Below, in pieces: positions 25,681 through 35,552 of a stretch of 64,000 nucleotides of DNA. Source of the stretch: Pseudomonas alliivorans (GTDB lineage: Bacteria > Pseudomonadota > Gammaproteobacteria > Pseudomonadales > Pseudomonadaceae); assembly GCF_017826695.1 (NCBI RefSeq), contig NZ_JAFFZW010000009.1, positions 1 through 64,000 of the forward strand. The letters run 5' to 3'. Numbering within the stretch: the first letter of the stretch is position 1; every line of letters begins with the position of its first letter. The notes under the pieces were generated by a model that saw only the letters and a program-made list of their open reading frames with translations, did no database searches and was not told the origin of the DNA. Both the position numbers and the translations under genes were made by a program.

Positions 25681-26877
25681 TCAGGCTGACGCGACCTGCG
25701 CGTCACGTCTGGCCTGCAGGCGGCGCGTGTACACCGACGCACCGACCGACAACACGCCGCACAGGCTGATAACCAGCGCCATCGGCGTCGCGGTGCCGTC
25801 ATGCAGCACGCCGACCAGACTCGCGGCAGCCGCCGCCACACTGAATTGCAGACAGCCCAGCAACGCTGATGCGCTGCCCGCCCGCGCCCACTGACCGTTC
25901 ATGGCGCAGGCCGACGCATTGGGAATGATGCAGCCCAGACTCGCGACACAGACGAACAGCGGCACCAGCAGCGGCCAGAGCGCCTCAGTGCGCAAGCTGG
26001 TGATACCGAGCAGCACCAGACCGGCAGCCAGATAGATCCATACCGTGCGTGTCAGCAGGAACGCCGGACCGGTCTTGCGCAAGATACGTGCGTTGATCTG
26101 CGCCACCGCAATGAAGCCCGCCGCATTCATCCCGAACAGCCAGCCATAATGCTCGGCTGGCACTCCGTACAGCTTGATGAACACGAACGGCGAACCGGCC
26201 ACGTAAGCGAACATGCCCGCCATGGCAATACCGCCCGTGAGCGCATGGCCAATAAAGACGCGATCCGTCAGCAGCCGTCCGTATTGCCGCAAGGCACCGC
26301 GCAACGGCTGGCGCGGGGTGGTGGCCGGCATGCTTTCGGGCAAACCCAGCGCGACGGCGGTCAGGCACAACGCGCTGAAGAGCGTCAGGCTGATGAAGAT
26401 CGACTGCCAGCCAAATGCATTGACCAGTACCCCGCCCAGCATCGGCGCCAGAATCGGTGCCAGGCCCATGACCAGCATCAGTTGCGAGAACACCTTGGCC
26501 GATTCCACGGCATTGCATTTGTCGCTGACGATCGCCCGAGACAACACCATCCCCGCGCAACCGCCCAGCGCCTGCACGAAACGGGCAGCGATCAGCCACT
26601 CAAGGCTTGGCGCGAAGGCACAGGCCACCGAGGCCAGCGTGAACAGGCTGACGCCCACCAGCATGGGAAGGCGTCGTCCAAACCGGTCAGCCACCGGTCC
26701 ATAAGCCAGCTGGCCCAGCGACAGACCAAGGAAATACGCTGCCAGAGTCAACTGGACGTGTTTCTCATCAGTGGCGAAGTACGAAGCGATGGCCGGGAAG
26801 CCAGGCAGATAGAAATCGATGGCCAACGGGCCAAAAGCGCTCAATGCGCCAAGAATCAGGATTGTGCGTAAATTCAT
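25681..26877 (-). CDS. Bcr/CflA-family multidrug efflux MFS transporter
   Basis: A 398-residue major facilitator with 12 predicted hydrophobic segments. The family start FGPLAIDFYLPGFPAIA (motif D1 region), the loop 2-3 motif GPVADRFGRRLPML and the motif C-like GGCAGMVLSRAIV are visible. Family members export drugs or metabolites such as bicyclomycin, sulfonamides or cysteine by proton antiport. The ATG at 26877 follows a short purine-rich stretch. There is no adjacent regulator on the same strand. The substrate is not predictable here. Confidence 0.88.
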   Translation of the reverse strand: MNLRTILILGALSAFGPLAIDFYLPGFPAIASYFATDEKHVQLTLAAYFLGLSLGQLAYGPVADRFGRRLPMLVGVSLFTLASVACAFAPSLEWLIAARFVQALGGCAGMVLSRAIVSDKCNAVESAKVFSQLMLVMGLAPILAPMLGGVLVNAFGWQSIFISLTLFSALCLTAVALGLPESMPATTPRQPLRGALRQYGRLLTDRVFIGHALTGGIAMAGMFAYVAGSPFVFIKLYGVPAEHYGWLFGMNAAGFIAVAQINARILRKTGPAFLLTRTVWIYLAAGLVLLGITSLRTEALWPLLVPLFVCVASLGCIIPNASACAMNGQWARAGSASALLGCLQFSVAAAAASLVGVLHDGTATPMALVISLCGVLSVGASVYTRRLQARRDAQVASA

Positions 26878-27113
26878 CGGGCTTCCATAGCGATGCAGAG
26901 CAGCCGGTCAGTTTAACCGGCTTACTCTGCAGAGGACGGAATGCGGCGAAATTAATTCAAGATTTTTCCGTTAGGGACAGCTGACTTAAGGGATAGCTGA
27001 CGTACATTGACTCGGGCAAAACGTGTCATGACCCACAGCACGCGGACGGAGGACGTCCTCACCCCGTCCTCCGGGCAGATGCAGACGTGCGTGCATGTCA
27101 GTCAATGACTGAT

Positions 27114-27311
27114 TCAGGCCAGTTGCGCCTGATAACCTTCTTCGCCAATCAGCCTGATAATGTGTTCGGCACTCAGCGTGCTCGCTACCTTGACCTGCTT
27201 GCTGGCCAGTTCAACCTGCACATCGGCGGTCGGATCTTCATTCTTAATGGCTTGGGTGACCGCCCGTACACAGTGCCCGCAAGTCATGCCTTGAACGTTG
27301 AATAATTGCAT
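27114..27311 (-). CDS. copZ: Copper chaperone, HMA-domain protein CopZ
   Basis: A 65-residue single HMA domain. The copper-binding motif MTCGHC is at residues 9-14, and the fold is the usual beta-alpha-beta-beta-alpha-beta length. It would bind Cu(I) in the cytoplasm and pass it to the CopA pump. GGAGCAGCACATG gives a good ribosome site. A CueR-type operator in the correct orientation lies about 40 bp upstream (27349-27369), matching the one in front of copA, so both should be induced together by copper. Confidence 0.9.
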   Translation of the reverse strand: MQLFNVQGMTCGHCVRAVTQAIKNEDPTADVQVELASKQVKVASTLSAEHIIRLIGEEGYQAQLA

Positions 27312-27348
27312 GTGCTGCTCCTTCGAGAGTGGATGACAGGCATCTTCA

Positions 27349-27369
27349 ACCTTGTCATCGTGGCAAGGT
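27349..27369 (-). promoter_or_regulatory. CueR operator for copZ
   Basis: The 21-bp dyad ACCTTGTCA-TCG-TGGCAAGGT (9-3-9, one mismatch) has the form of MerR/CueR sites. On the minus strand TTGACC is followed after 19 bp by GAAGAT, the long spacer typical of MerR-controlled promoters. The same extended pattern occurs at the copA site. Confidence 0.8.
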
Positions 27370-27456
27370 CAAGTTTTTGTATTGTCTGCCGGGCTGGCGT
27401 TCGGCGTTGTCGTGAGCCAAGCTCCTTCATCGACGTTTACATCAGGAGTATCAGCA

Positions 27457-27837
27457 ATGCGCTGGTCAGCAGTCAGCCTCTTCAGCATTCTCGGTCTGGT
27501 CGCCGCCGCACCCACCGTTCAGGCCGCTCAGGATTACGGCATCCTGATCATTTCCCGAGAGCGTCTGGAAGTGGCGACCTCCTGTGAAATCGGTATCTAC
27601 ATCCAGGATCAACTGGCCGGGCGACTGTTCCAGGAGGACTCGGTGTCGTTCAACCTGCCGGCCGGCCCGGTGTCTGTGCGCCTGCGCACGCTGCCGGGCA
27701 AAATCGTGGGCTGTGAACCGGGAATGGAAGCGCCAACCAACACCACTATCCAGATGCACGCCGGGGACATCCTCAAGTACCGCATCGCTACCAGCCTCAA
27801 AGGCATGTACCTCAAGAAAGCCGACCTCAACTATTGA
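27457..27837 (+). CDS. Secreted protein of unknown function in the copper locus
   Basis: A 126-residue protein that I do not recognise. Residues 1-23 form a signal peptide (ending VQAAQD), so it should be periplasmic. The mature part is rich in beta-strand-like stretches (YGILIISRERLEVATSCEIG, VSFNLPAGPVSVRLR) and has two Cys, in TSCEIG and VGCEPG, which could form a disulfide. The layout of a short strand series with a P-x-G turn resembles small Ig-like periplasmic domains such as DUF2846 or PEGA, but this is a loose impression. AGGAG lies eight bases before the ATG. It sits between two CueR operators and directly upstream of copA, so a copper-related role is plausible. His and Met content is low. 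Confidence 0.75.
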   Translation: MRWSAVSLFSILGLVAAAPTVQAAQDYGILIISRERLEVATSCEIGIYIQDQLAGRLFQEDSVSFNLPAGPVSVRLRTLPGKIVGCEPGMEAPTNTTIQMHAGDILKYRIATSLKGMYLKKADLNY

Positions 27838-27847
27838 TTCGCGCTTG

Positions 27848-27868
27848 ACCTTGCCCATGTGGCAAGGT
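27848..27868 (+). promoter_or_regulatory. CueR operator for copA
   Basis: ACCTTGCCC-ATG-TGGCAAGGT is a 21-bp near-perfect dyad with 9-3-9 geometry, 38 bp before the copA ATG. TTGACC (27845-27850) with a 19-bp spacer gives the MerR-type promoter form. Shared flanks CTTGACCTTGCC and CAAGGTTGA with the copZ site show that both are read by one regulator, presumably the CueR at 30102. Confidence 0.85.
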
Positions 27869-27906
27869 TGATCCTTGCAGGCATACAGCCTCAGGGAGTG
27901 AACGAG

Positions 27907-30101
<2,195 letters not shown>

Positions 30102-30105
<4 letters not shown>

Positions 30106-30503
30106 ACATCGGCCAGGCAGCCGGAAAAAGCGGCCTCAGCGCCAAGATGATCCGCTACTACGAATCCATTGGCCTGTTGCCGGCGGCGCATCGCAGCGAC
30201 AGCGGCTATCGAATTTACAGCACGGAAGACCTGCACACTCTGGCGTTCATCAAGCGCTCGCGGGATCTGGGCTTTTCGCTGGAGGAAGTCGGCAAGCTGC
30301 TGACCCTGTGGCAGGACCGCCAGCGCGCCAGTGCCGATGTCAAAGCCCTCGCCCGCCAGCACATCGTCGAGCTGAATCGCAAGATCGACGAACTCGCCGG
30401 TCTGCGCAACACCCTTCAGGACCTGGTGGAACACTGCCAGGGCAACGACCGCCCCGACTGCCCGATCCTCAAGGACCTGGCGTCAGGCGGGTGTTGTTCG
30501 TGA
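30102..30503 (+). CDS. cueR: Copper-responsive MerR-family regulator CueR
   Basis: A 133-residue MerR-family activator. The helix-turn-helix (1-70) reads NIGQAAGKSGLSAKMIRYYE and is followed by a dimerisation helix (about 78-115). The C-terminal loop contains CPILKDLASGGCCS, which supplies the cysteines for Cu(I) binding; its spacing is longer than the CX7C of E. coli CueR. It probably activates copZ and copA through the two 21-bp dyads upstream. It overlaps the copA stop codon by four bases. Confidence 0.9.
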
Positions 30504-30526
30504 TGTGACGCAGCGCGTCACGGAAT

Positions 30527-30543
30527 GCATGCCCACGCTGAGC
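30527..30543 (+). repeat. REP-like intergenic repeat
   Basis: This 17-mer matches the core of 12100-12118 at 15 positions. It lies in the 150-bp gap after cueR, next to a 7-bp hairpin (GTGACGC and GCGTCAC, 30505-30521) and its own 6-bp inverted repeat. Confidence 0.4.
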
Positions 30544-30653
30544 ATGGGCAAGATCGACGTGCTTGAGGCCTATAAGGGCGTTCACACGCTCCCGCGTGAT
30601 AACGCCGCCCAGAACGCTCCGCATCCGCGTTCAGGCTGACGCGGAGTTGTCTG

Positions 30654-31550
30654 TCACTGCAACCAGGGCGGCGGCGGTTCTTCGGTGGATTTGCCCGGCG
30701 GGGCATCGTCGGCAGCGCGTGCGGCCTGACGACGGGCTTCGTCCAGACGGGCGGCTTCGATTTCGCGCAGCACGCCGCCTACATCCGCTTCGTCCTCCGG
30801 CTCGTCGAATTCACCGGTCAACACGGTCGCAGGCGATAACGTGCCGGCCTCGTAATATGACCACATTTCCTTGGCGTACTTGGTCTTTCTGAGTTCCGGC
30901 GCAAAACGGCCGAAATACAAGGCCATGTTGCCGACATCGCGTTCAAGCATGCTGAACGCATGGTTGTTGCCCGCCGCATCTACCGCCTGCGGCAGATCGA
31001 TGATGACCGGACCGCTTGGGGCCAGCAGCACGTTGAACTCGGAAAGGTCACCGTGCACCAGACCGGCACACAGCATCAGCACGATCTGCTCGATAAGGAA
31101 CGCGTGGTACTCGCGCGCCTGATCCGGTTCCAGCACCACGTCGTTCAGACGCGGCGCGGCATCGCCATACTCGTCGGCCACCAGCTCCATGAGCAGAACG
31201 CCTTCGAGAAAGTCATACGGCTTGGGCACTCGCACGCCCGCACTGGCCAGACGGAACAGTGCTGCCACTTCGGCGTTCTGCCACGCATCCTCGGTTTCTT
31301 TACGGCCGAACTTCGAACCCTTGGCCATCGCCCGGGCCTGTCGGCTGTTGCGTACCTTGCGGCCTTCCTGATACTCGGCCGCCTGACGGAAACTGCGTTT
31401 GTTCGCCTCCTTGTAAACCTTGGCACACCGCAGCTCTTTGCCGCAGCGCACCACATAAACAGCTGCCTCTTTACCACTCATGAGTGGGCGCAGCACCTCG
31501 TCGACCAGACCGTCTTCGATCAGGGGTTCAATGCGTTTAGGAGTTTTCAT
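30654..31550 (-). CDS. RIO-type serine/threonine protein kinase
   Basis: A 298-residue atypical protein kinase. The nucleotide loop is MSGKEAAVYVVR with the catalytic Lys in CAKVYK (about residues 40-46). The catalytic loop is LVHGDLSEFNVLL and the metal-binding loop is IDLPQAVD, both diagnostic of the RIO fold rather than Hanks kinases. The C-terminal tail (about 240-298) is acidic then Pro-rich and lacks a known domain. Archaeal and eukaryotic RIO1 act in ribosome maturation; the bacterial substrate is unknown. It stands alone between cueR and the AraC gene. Confidence 0.88.
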   Translation of the reverse strand: MKTPKRIEPLIEDGLVDEVLRPLMSGKEAAVYVVRCGKELRCAKVYKEANKRSFRQAAEYQEGRKVRNSRQARAMAKGSKFGRKETEDAWQNAEVAALFRLASAGVRVPKPYDFLEGVLLMELVADEYGDAAPRLNDVVLEPDQAREYHAFLIEQIVLMLCAGLVHGDLSEFNVLLAPSGPVIIDLPQAVDAAGNNHAFSMLERDVGNMALYFGRFAPELRKTKYAKEMWSYYEAGTLSPATVLTGEFDEPEDEADVGGVLREIEAARLDEARRQAARAADDAPPGKSTEEPPPPWLQ

Positions 31551-31759
31551 CAGCTTTTATTGTGGGTCCTTTGTGGCCAGATACGCGATTGTTGCCGTTA
31601 TACGGCAATCCTCCGCCAGCGAGTAGAGGGAAAGTCTTTTGAATTGCGCGGATTACTGCCGTAAATCCACGCAACACCCCGGTTTCAAGCACCTTTCGTG
31701 CCGCGTAGTGCGGCAAAGATAATGCGCAGCAAAACGTGTATCGCTTGAAAAGGGCTGCA
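31551..31759. other. Intergenic region with two short hairpins
   Basis: TTGCCGT/ACGGCAA (31592-31608, 3-base loop) and TGCCGC/GCGGCA (31699-31715, 5-base loop) lie between the AraC gene end and the RIO kinase start on the minus strand. Neither is followed by a T tract. No gene is seen. Confidence 0.4.
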
Positions 31760-32563
31760 CTATTTGAAGAGCTCGCCAGGCGTATGACCGAACAGCCCTT
31801 TGAAAGCGGCAATGAAAGCAGAGGTGGAATCGTAGCCACATGCGAGCGCCGCGCTGGTCACGCTGCTGCCCGCTTCCAGAGCATTCAAGGATGACAACAG
31901 CCGCGCTCGCTGACGCCAGCCACGAAAGCTCAGTCCCGTTTCACGCTGAAACAGGCGCATCAGGGTTTTCTCCGAAGTGCCCAGACGTTCGGCCCAATCG
32001 TGCAACGAGATCACCTGATCAGGCGCCTCGATCAACTCATTGCACAACCCCAGCAGGCGAGTGTGGCGAGGCAGTGGCAACGAAAAGCCGATCTCCGGCA
32101 GGTGCGCCAACTGATCCAGCAACACCTGCACCAGACGCGATTCAGAGCTGTCGTGCTCGGGATAGCTCGCAGGCAGCAGGCAGAAATGCTTGATCAACTC
32201 ACGCGCCAGCGGCGTGACCTCCAACACGCGGCATCGCTCGGGTGCCCAGCGGGAGTCTTCGCGGCGGATGTAAAGGCTGCGCATTTCGGCACGCATGGAC
32301 GTCACCACCTCATGCTCCAGACCCGCCGGTATCCACACGCCCCATTGCGGGGGCGCGAAGAAGCTGCCCTCGGCCGTATGCACACCCAGAACCCCACTGA
32401 TAGCGTAGGAAAACTGCACCCACTCATGACGGTGCAACGGTGTCCAGGAGCCCGCACCCAGGCTTTCGGCACGCGCGTATACAGGGCGCGGCAGATCCGC
32501 AAGCGCCGGTATCTGCCGCTGCCCCTCGAGCGAGCGGCGGTCAATCTGTCCGTTGGAAGGCAT
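31760..32563 (-). CDS. AraC-family transcriptional regulator with cupin sensor domain
   Basis: A 267-residue regulator. The N-terminal part (about 20-110) is a cupin-like ligand domain with HRHEWVQFSYAISG and WIPAGLEHEV. The C-terminal two helix-turn-helix units (about 165-265) include SLHDWAERLGTSEKTLMRLF and the AraC signature GYDSTSAFIAAFKGLFGHTP. It resembles NimR-type regulators of efflux genes. It is divergent from the BASS-family transporter at 32649 with 85 bp between starts, so it likely controls that gene and itself. Confidence 0.88.
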   Translation of the reverse strand: MPSNGQIDRRSLEGQRQIPALADLPRPVYARAESLGAGSWTPLHRHEWVQFSYAISGVLGVHTAEGSFFAPPQWGVWIPAGLEHEVVTSMRAEMRSLYIRREDSRWAPERCRVLEVTPLARELIKHFCLLPASYPEHDSSESRLVQVLLDQLAHLPEIGFSLPLPRHTRLLGLCNELIEAPDQVISLHDWAERLGTSEKTLMRLFQRETGLSFRGWRQRARLLSSLNALEAGSSVTSAALACGYDSTSAFIAAFKGLFGHTPGELFK

Positions 32564-32648
32564 GTTATGACCTTATGTCGCAAGACGGCTGTTGGTCGAC
32601 AGAGTAGCCTGCGCACATCTCTGTTTACAAAAGTGACCCGAGCGTTCG

Positions 32649-33677
32649 ATGCAATCACTCAAACATTTCAAGCGCGTCGCCACCGACTGGTTCCTGTGGG
32701 GCATGGTGCTGGCCACAGTGCTGGCGTACTTCTTCCCAAGGTTCGGCGCGACCGGCGGCAGCATGCATGCCGAATACGTCATCAACGTCGGCGTATTCGT
32801 GGTGTTCTTTCTGCACGGAGTCAATCTGTCCAGCGAGCAGATCAAAAAGGGCCTGAGCAACTGGCGACTGCATGTGATGATTCAGGCGTTCACCTTCGTG
32901 GTGTTCCCGGTTATCTGGCTGGCCTGCGACCAACTGCTGGGCTCGCATGTTCCGGCGCTGCTGATGCTGGGTTTCTTCTACCTGTGCGCCTTGCCCTCAA
33001 CCATTTCCTCGTCCGTCGCCCTCACCGGCAGCGCGGGCGGCAACGTCCCCGCAGCGATTCTCAACGCCAGCATGTCCAGCGTGCTGGGGATTTTCATCAC
33101 ACCCTGGCTGGTCAGCCTGGTGGTCGGCAGTGGCGCGGGCGGGATCGATCTGGGTGACACGCTGTTGAATCTCAGCGCCCTGCTGTTGCTGCCGCTGGTG
33201 CTGGGCCAGTTGCTGCGGCCATTGCTGGGCACATTCTTCGCCCGTCACAAGAAATACACCAACATCATCGACAAGCTGGTGATTCTGCTTCTGGTTTACG
33301 CAGCCTTCTGCAATTCGATGATTTCCGGAATGTGGCAGAGCCAGGGCAACAGCGTAATCCTGACTGCCTTCATCGGCACCGCCGTGCTGCTCGCGGTTAT
33401 CTTGCTGATGACCACCCGCACTGCACGCCTGTTGAAGTTCGATCACGCGGACAAGGTCGCTGCGGTGTTCTGCGCGACCAAAAAGTCGCTGGCCGCCGGT
33501 GCGCCGATGGCTGCGCTGATTTTCGGCAGCAATCCCGGGCTGGGCCTGATTCTGCTGCCGATCATGATCTACCACCCGATGCAACTGATCGTCTGCTCGG
33601 TCATCGCCGAAAATTACGCCAACCGTCATCGCCAGCAACTGTCGGAAGCGGCGCTGGAGGAAGCGCGGGCCGCATGA
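32649..33677 (+). CDS. Bile acid:sodium symporter (BASS) family transporter
   Basis: A 342-residue membrane protein of the YfeH/SBF-like group with about ten hydrophobic helices. The FLHGVNLSSEQIKKGLSNWR stretch, the YLCALPSTISSSVALTGSAGGN block and the CATKKSLAAGAPMA block are the usual sodium/substrate-binding signatures. Members move organic anions with Na+ or H+. Only seven bases separate its stop from the stop of the convergent hydrolase gene. The divergent AraC regulator probably controls it. The substrate is not inferable. Confidence 0.87.
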   Translation: MQSLKHFKRVATDWFLWGMVLATVLAYFFPRFGATGGSMHAEYVINVGVFVVFFLHGVNLSSEQIKKGLSNWRLHVMIQAFTFVVFPVIWLACDQLLGSHVPALLMLGFFYLCALPSTISSSVALTGSAGGNVPAAILNASMSSVLGIFITPWLVSLVVGSGAGGIDLGDTLLNLSALLLLPLVLGQLLRPLLGTFFARHKKYTNIIDKLVILLLVYAAFCNSMISGMWQSQGNSVILTAFIGTAVLLAVILLMTTRTARLLKFDHADKVAAVFCATKKSLAAGAPMAALIFGSNPGLGLILLPIMIYHPMQLIVCSVIAENYANRHRQQLSEAALEEARAA

Positions 33678-33684
33678 GGACGCG

Positions 33685-35184
33685 CTACATCAGCGCGTCG
33701 TCGTCGAGGGTCACGCGCGCGTAGAACACGATCGCTACGGTCGGGATCAGCGCGGAATAACCGGGTTTGAGCGCCGTACTGAAGCGCGTCAGCACGCGCT
33801 GAACAGGTGCCTGACGAATCGCCGCCAGCAGACCCTTCAACGAACCGGGCCGACGCTCGGGCGGTTCAAGGGTGGCGACTGAACGGCTCGCCGATTCAAC
33901 GGGCAGGTCCTCGCTGCCTGCGGGCTTGAAGATCGACCCTACCGTCAGACGTTCGGCAAGGGTATCGACATGCCGGGCGTACACCTCCCACGGCATCGCC
34001 CTGACACTGGCGAGCGGCATCTCCGCCAGCGGGTGTGCGGCGGTGAAGGCATGTTGAAAGAAGGTCTTGAGCAACAACTCTTCGACTTCGACCACTGTGG
34101 CGCAATGATGCAACGCATCGCCCAGATCGTATTGCCGCGCCAGCATGCCGAGTACGCGGGTATACGAGATGCCGCGACGGCGCGCCGCGTTGACCACACA
34201 GTGACCGGCGACCAGCTGGAATTCGCGGACGAAGGCGTAGGTGCGGTCTTCTTCCGAGTCCTTGAGCTGCGTCCAGCGACTGGTGCGCAAGTGCCTGATC
34301 GCCGCGTCCAGCAGATGATCCGGTGAGCGGGCCAGCACGCTGTGCAGATAGGTGTCCTGCAATACCGGGTCCTGATTCGTCAGTTGCAACGCGACATCGT
34401 CCAGATCCATGCCTTCGCAGCCGCTGAAACAGGTAGCAATCAGCACTTCCTGCAGACGGTTCCAGTAATGGTGGTGGCGATATCCCTGCATGTAGACGTT
34501 CTCGAAGTGCTCGACCGGCCCGCGCCCCAGACTCTTCTCGCCCAGATTGAGCAACAGCACATGGTCTTCGCTGGACCAGGCGTTGATCAACCGCCCGGAT
34601 ATACGCCGTTTCAGGACCTTGGCGTCGTCCGCTGAAATACGCACCGCCGCGGCCATGAGCAGCACATCGCCGATCACCAGGCCGTGCTCCGGCGGCCGGT
34701 CCAGCCCCTTGAGCGCACTGATCAGCAGCCGTCCGCCCAGCGAATGGCCGATCAGGTTGACCCGCGTCACGTCCGGATGCTGTTCGAACAGGTAACGGTC
34801 CAGTTGCGCCAGCAGCACCTTGCCCATGGCTTCGGCGCGGGAGCGGATGCGTGAAAAGTGGTACGCGCGATCCCCTGCCAGCGCAGCGGCACCGGCCAGT
34901 GGGTGCATACGGGCGGCGGCCACCAGCAGGCCACGGGAGCGATTGTCCATTTGCGTGAAATGGCTCGATGGCCAGAACGCCAGAATGTTCACACTCTGAC
35001 GTAGCGCCGCCGGAATGCTGTTGGCCAGCAGGCGTCGGTCATTGAGGTCGTGCCCCGACGAATAGCCATGAATGAAGATATTGGCAACGCTGCCCGAGGG
35101 TTTGGGCAACGTCAGAAACTTGAAATGATTGTCCACGTTGTCCTGTTTCGCCTGACCGTGGCGCTCCCGTTCAATTTCTGACAA
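33685..35184 (-). CDS. Alpha/beta hydrolase with C-terminal extension (DUF726-like)
   Basis: A 499-residue protein. The N-terminal half has an alpha/beta-hydrolase core: an oxyanion region in FIHGYSSG and the nucleophile elbow LIGHSLGGR near residue 150. The C-terminal half (about 290-440) is helical without a motif I recognise, and a short hydrophobic stretch ends the protein (ALIPTVAIVFYARV). This combination recalls DUF726-type hydrolases. The start is a TTG overlapping the end of the upstream small membrane protein by 14 bases; a GTG 15 codons later is an alternative with AGGA upstream. Coupling to the membrane protein suggests action at the inner membrane. Confidence 0.75.
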   Translation of the reverse strand: MSEIERERHGQAKQDNVDNHFKFLTLPKPSGSVANIFIHGYSSGHDLNDRRLLANSIPAALRQSVNILAFWPSSHFTQMDNRSRGLLVAAARMHPLAGAAALAGDRAYHFSRIRSRAEAMGKVLLAQLDRYLFEQHPDVTRVNLIGHSLGGRLLISALKGLDRPPEHGLVIGDVLLMAAAVRISADDAKVLKRRISGRLINAWSSEDHVLLLNLGEKSLGRGPVEHFENVYMQGYRHHHYWNRLQEVLIATCFSGCEGMDLDDVALQLTNQDPVLQDTYLHSVLARSPDHLLDAAIRHLRTSRWTQLKDSEEDRTYAFVREFQLVAGHCVVNAARRRGISYTRVLGMLARQYDLGDALHHCATVVEVEELLLKTFFQHAFTAAHPLAEMPLASVRAMPWEVYARHVDTLAERLTVGSIFKPAGSEDLPVESASRSVATLEPPERRPGSLKGLLAAIRQAPVQRVLTRFSTALKPGYSALIPTVAIVFYARVTLDDDALM

Positions 35185-35449
35185 TGAACCGCTTGGCGAT
35201 CAGCATGATGAGCCGCAGGCAGAACGCCACACCTGTCAGCGAGATGACGACCTTGGCGACCAGAATGAAATAGTGTTCGACGTCTTCGGAGATCAGACCG
35301 ATCAACAGGCCCATGCCGCCGATCAACAGACCAATCAGCACCAGCCCGATGTAAGGACGCAGCCAGCGGGATCTGGAACCCTTGTCGAACAGGTAAAGCA
35401 AGGTACCCACCAGAATCAGGAGTACCGCCACGCCAATAATGAGTCCCAT
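35171..35449 (-). CDS. Small three- or four-helix membrane protein, unknown function
   Basis: A 92-residue protein that is almost wholly hydrophobic: an N-terminal helix (2-20), a basic loop SRSRWLRPY, two helices (about 34-53 and 62-84) and a basic C-terminus KRFIVRN. I do not recognise a family. Its stop overlaps the start of the hydrolase gene, so the two are likely co-translated and may form one unit. The ATG at 35449 follows AAGGATG on the minus strand. Confidence 0.75.
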   Translation of the reverse strand: MGLIIGVAVLLILVGTLLYLFDKGSRSRWLRPYIGLVLIGLLIGGMGLLIGLISEDVEHYFILVAKVVISLTGVAFCLRLIMLIAKRFIVRN

Positions 35450-35552
35450 CCTTCACCCGTCCATGCTGCAAAACCGTACAAGGCCTTGAAGCCCCGCAGT
35501 CGTCGATTATGCCGACGACCCCGGTCTATTGCCATCGGCGTGATGACGGGTG

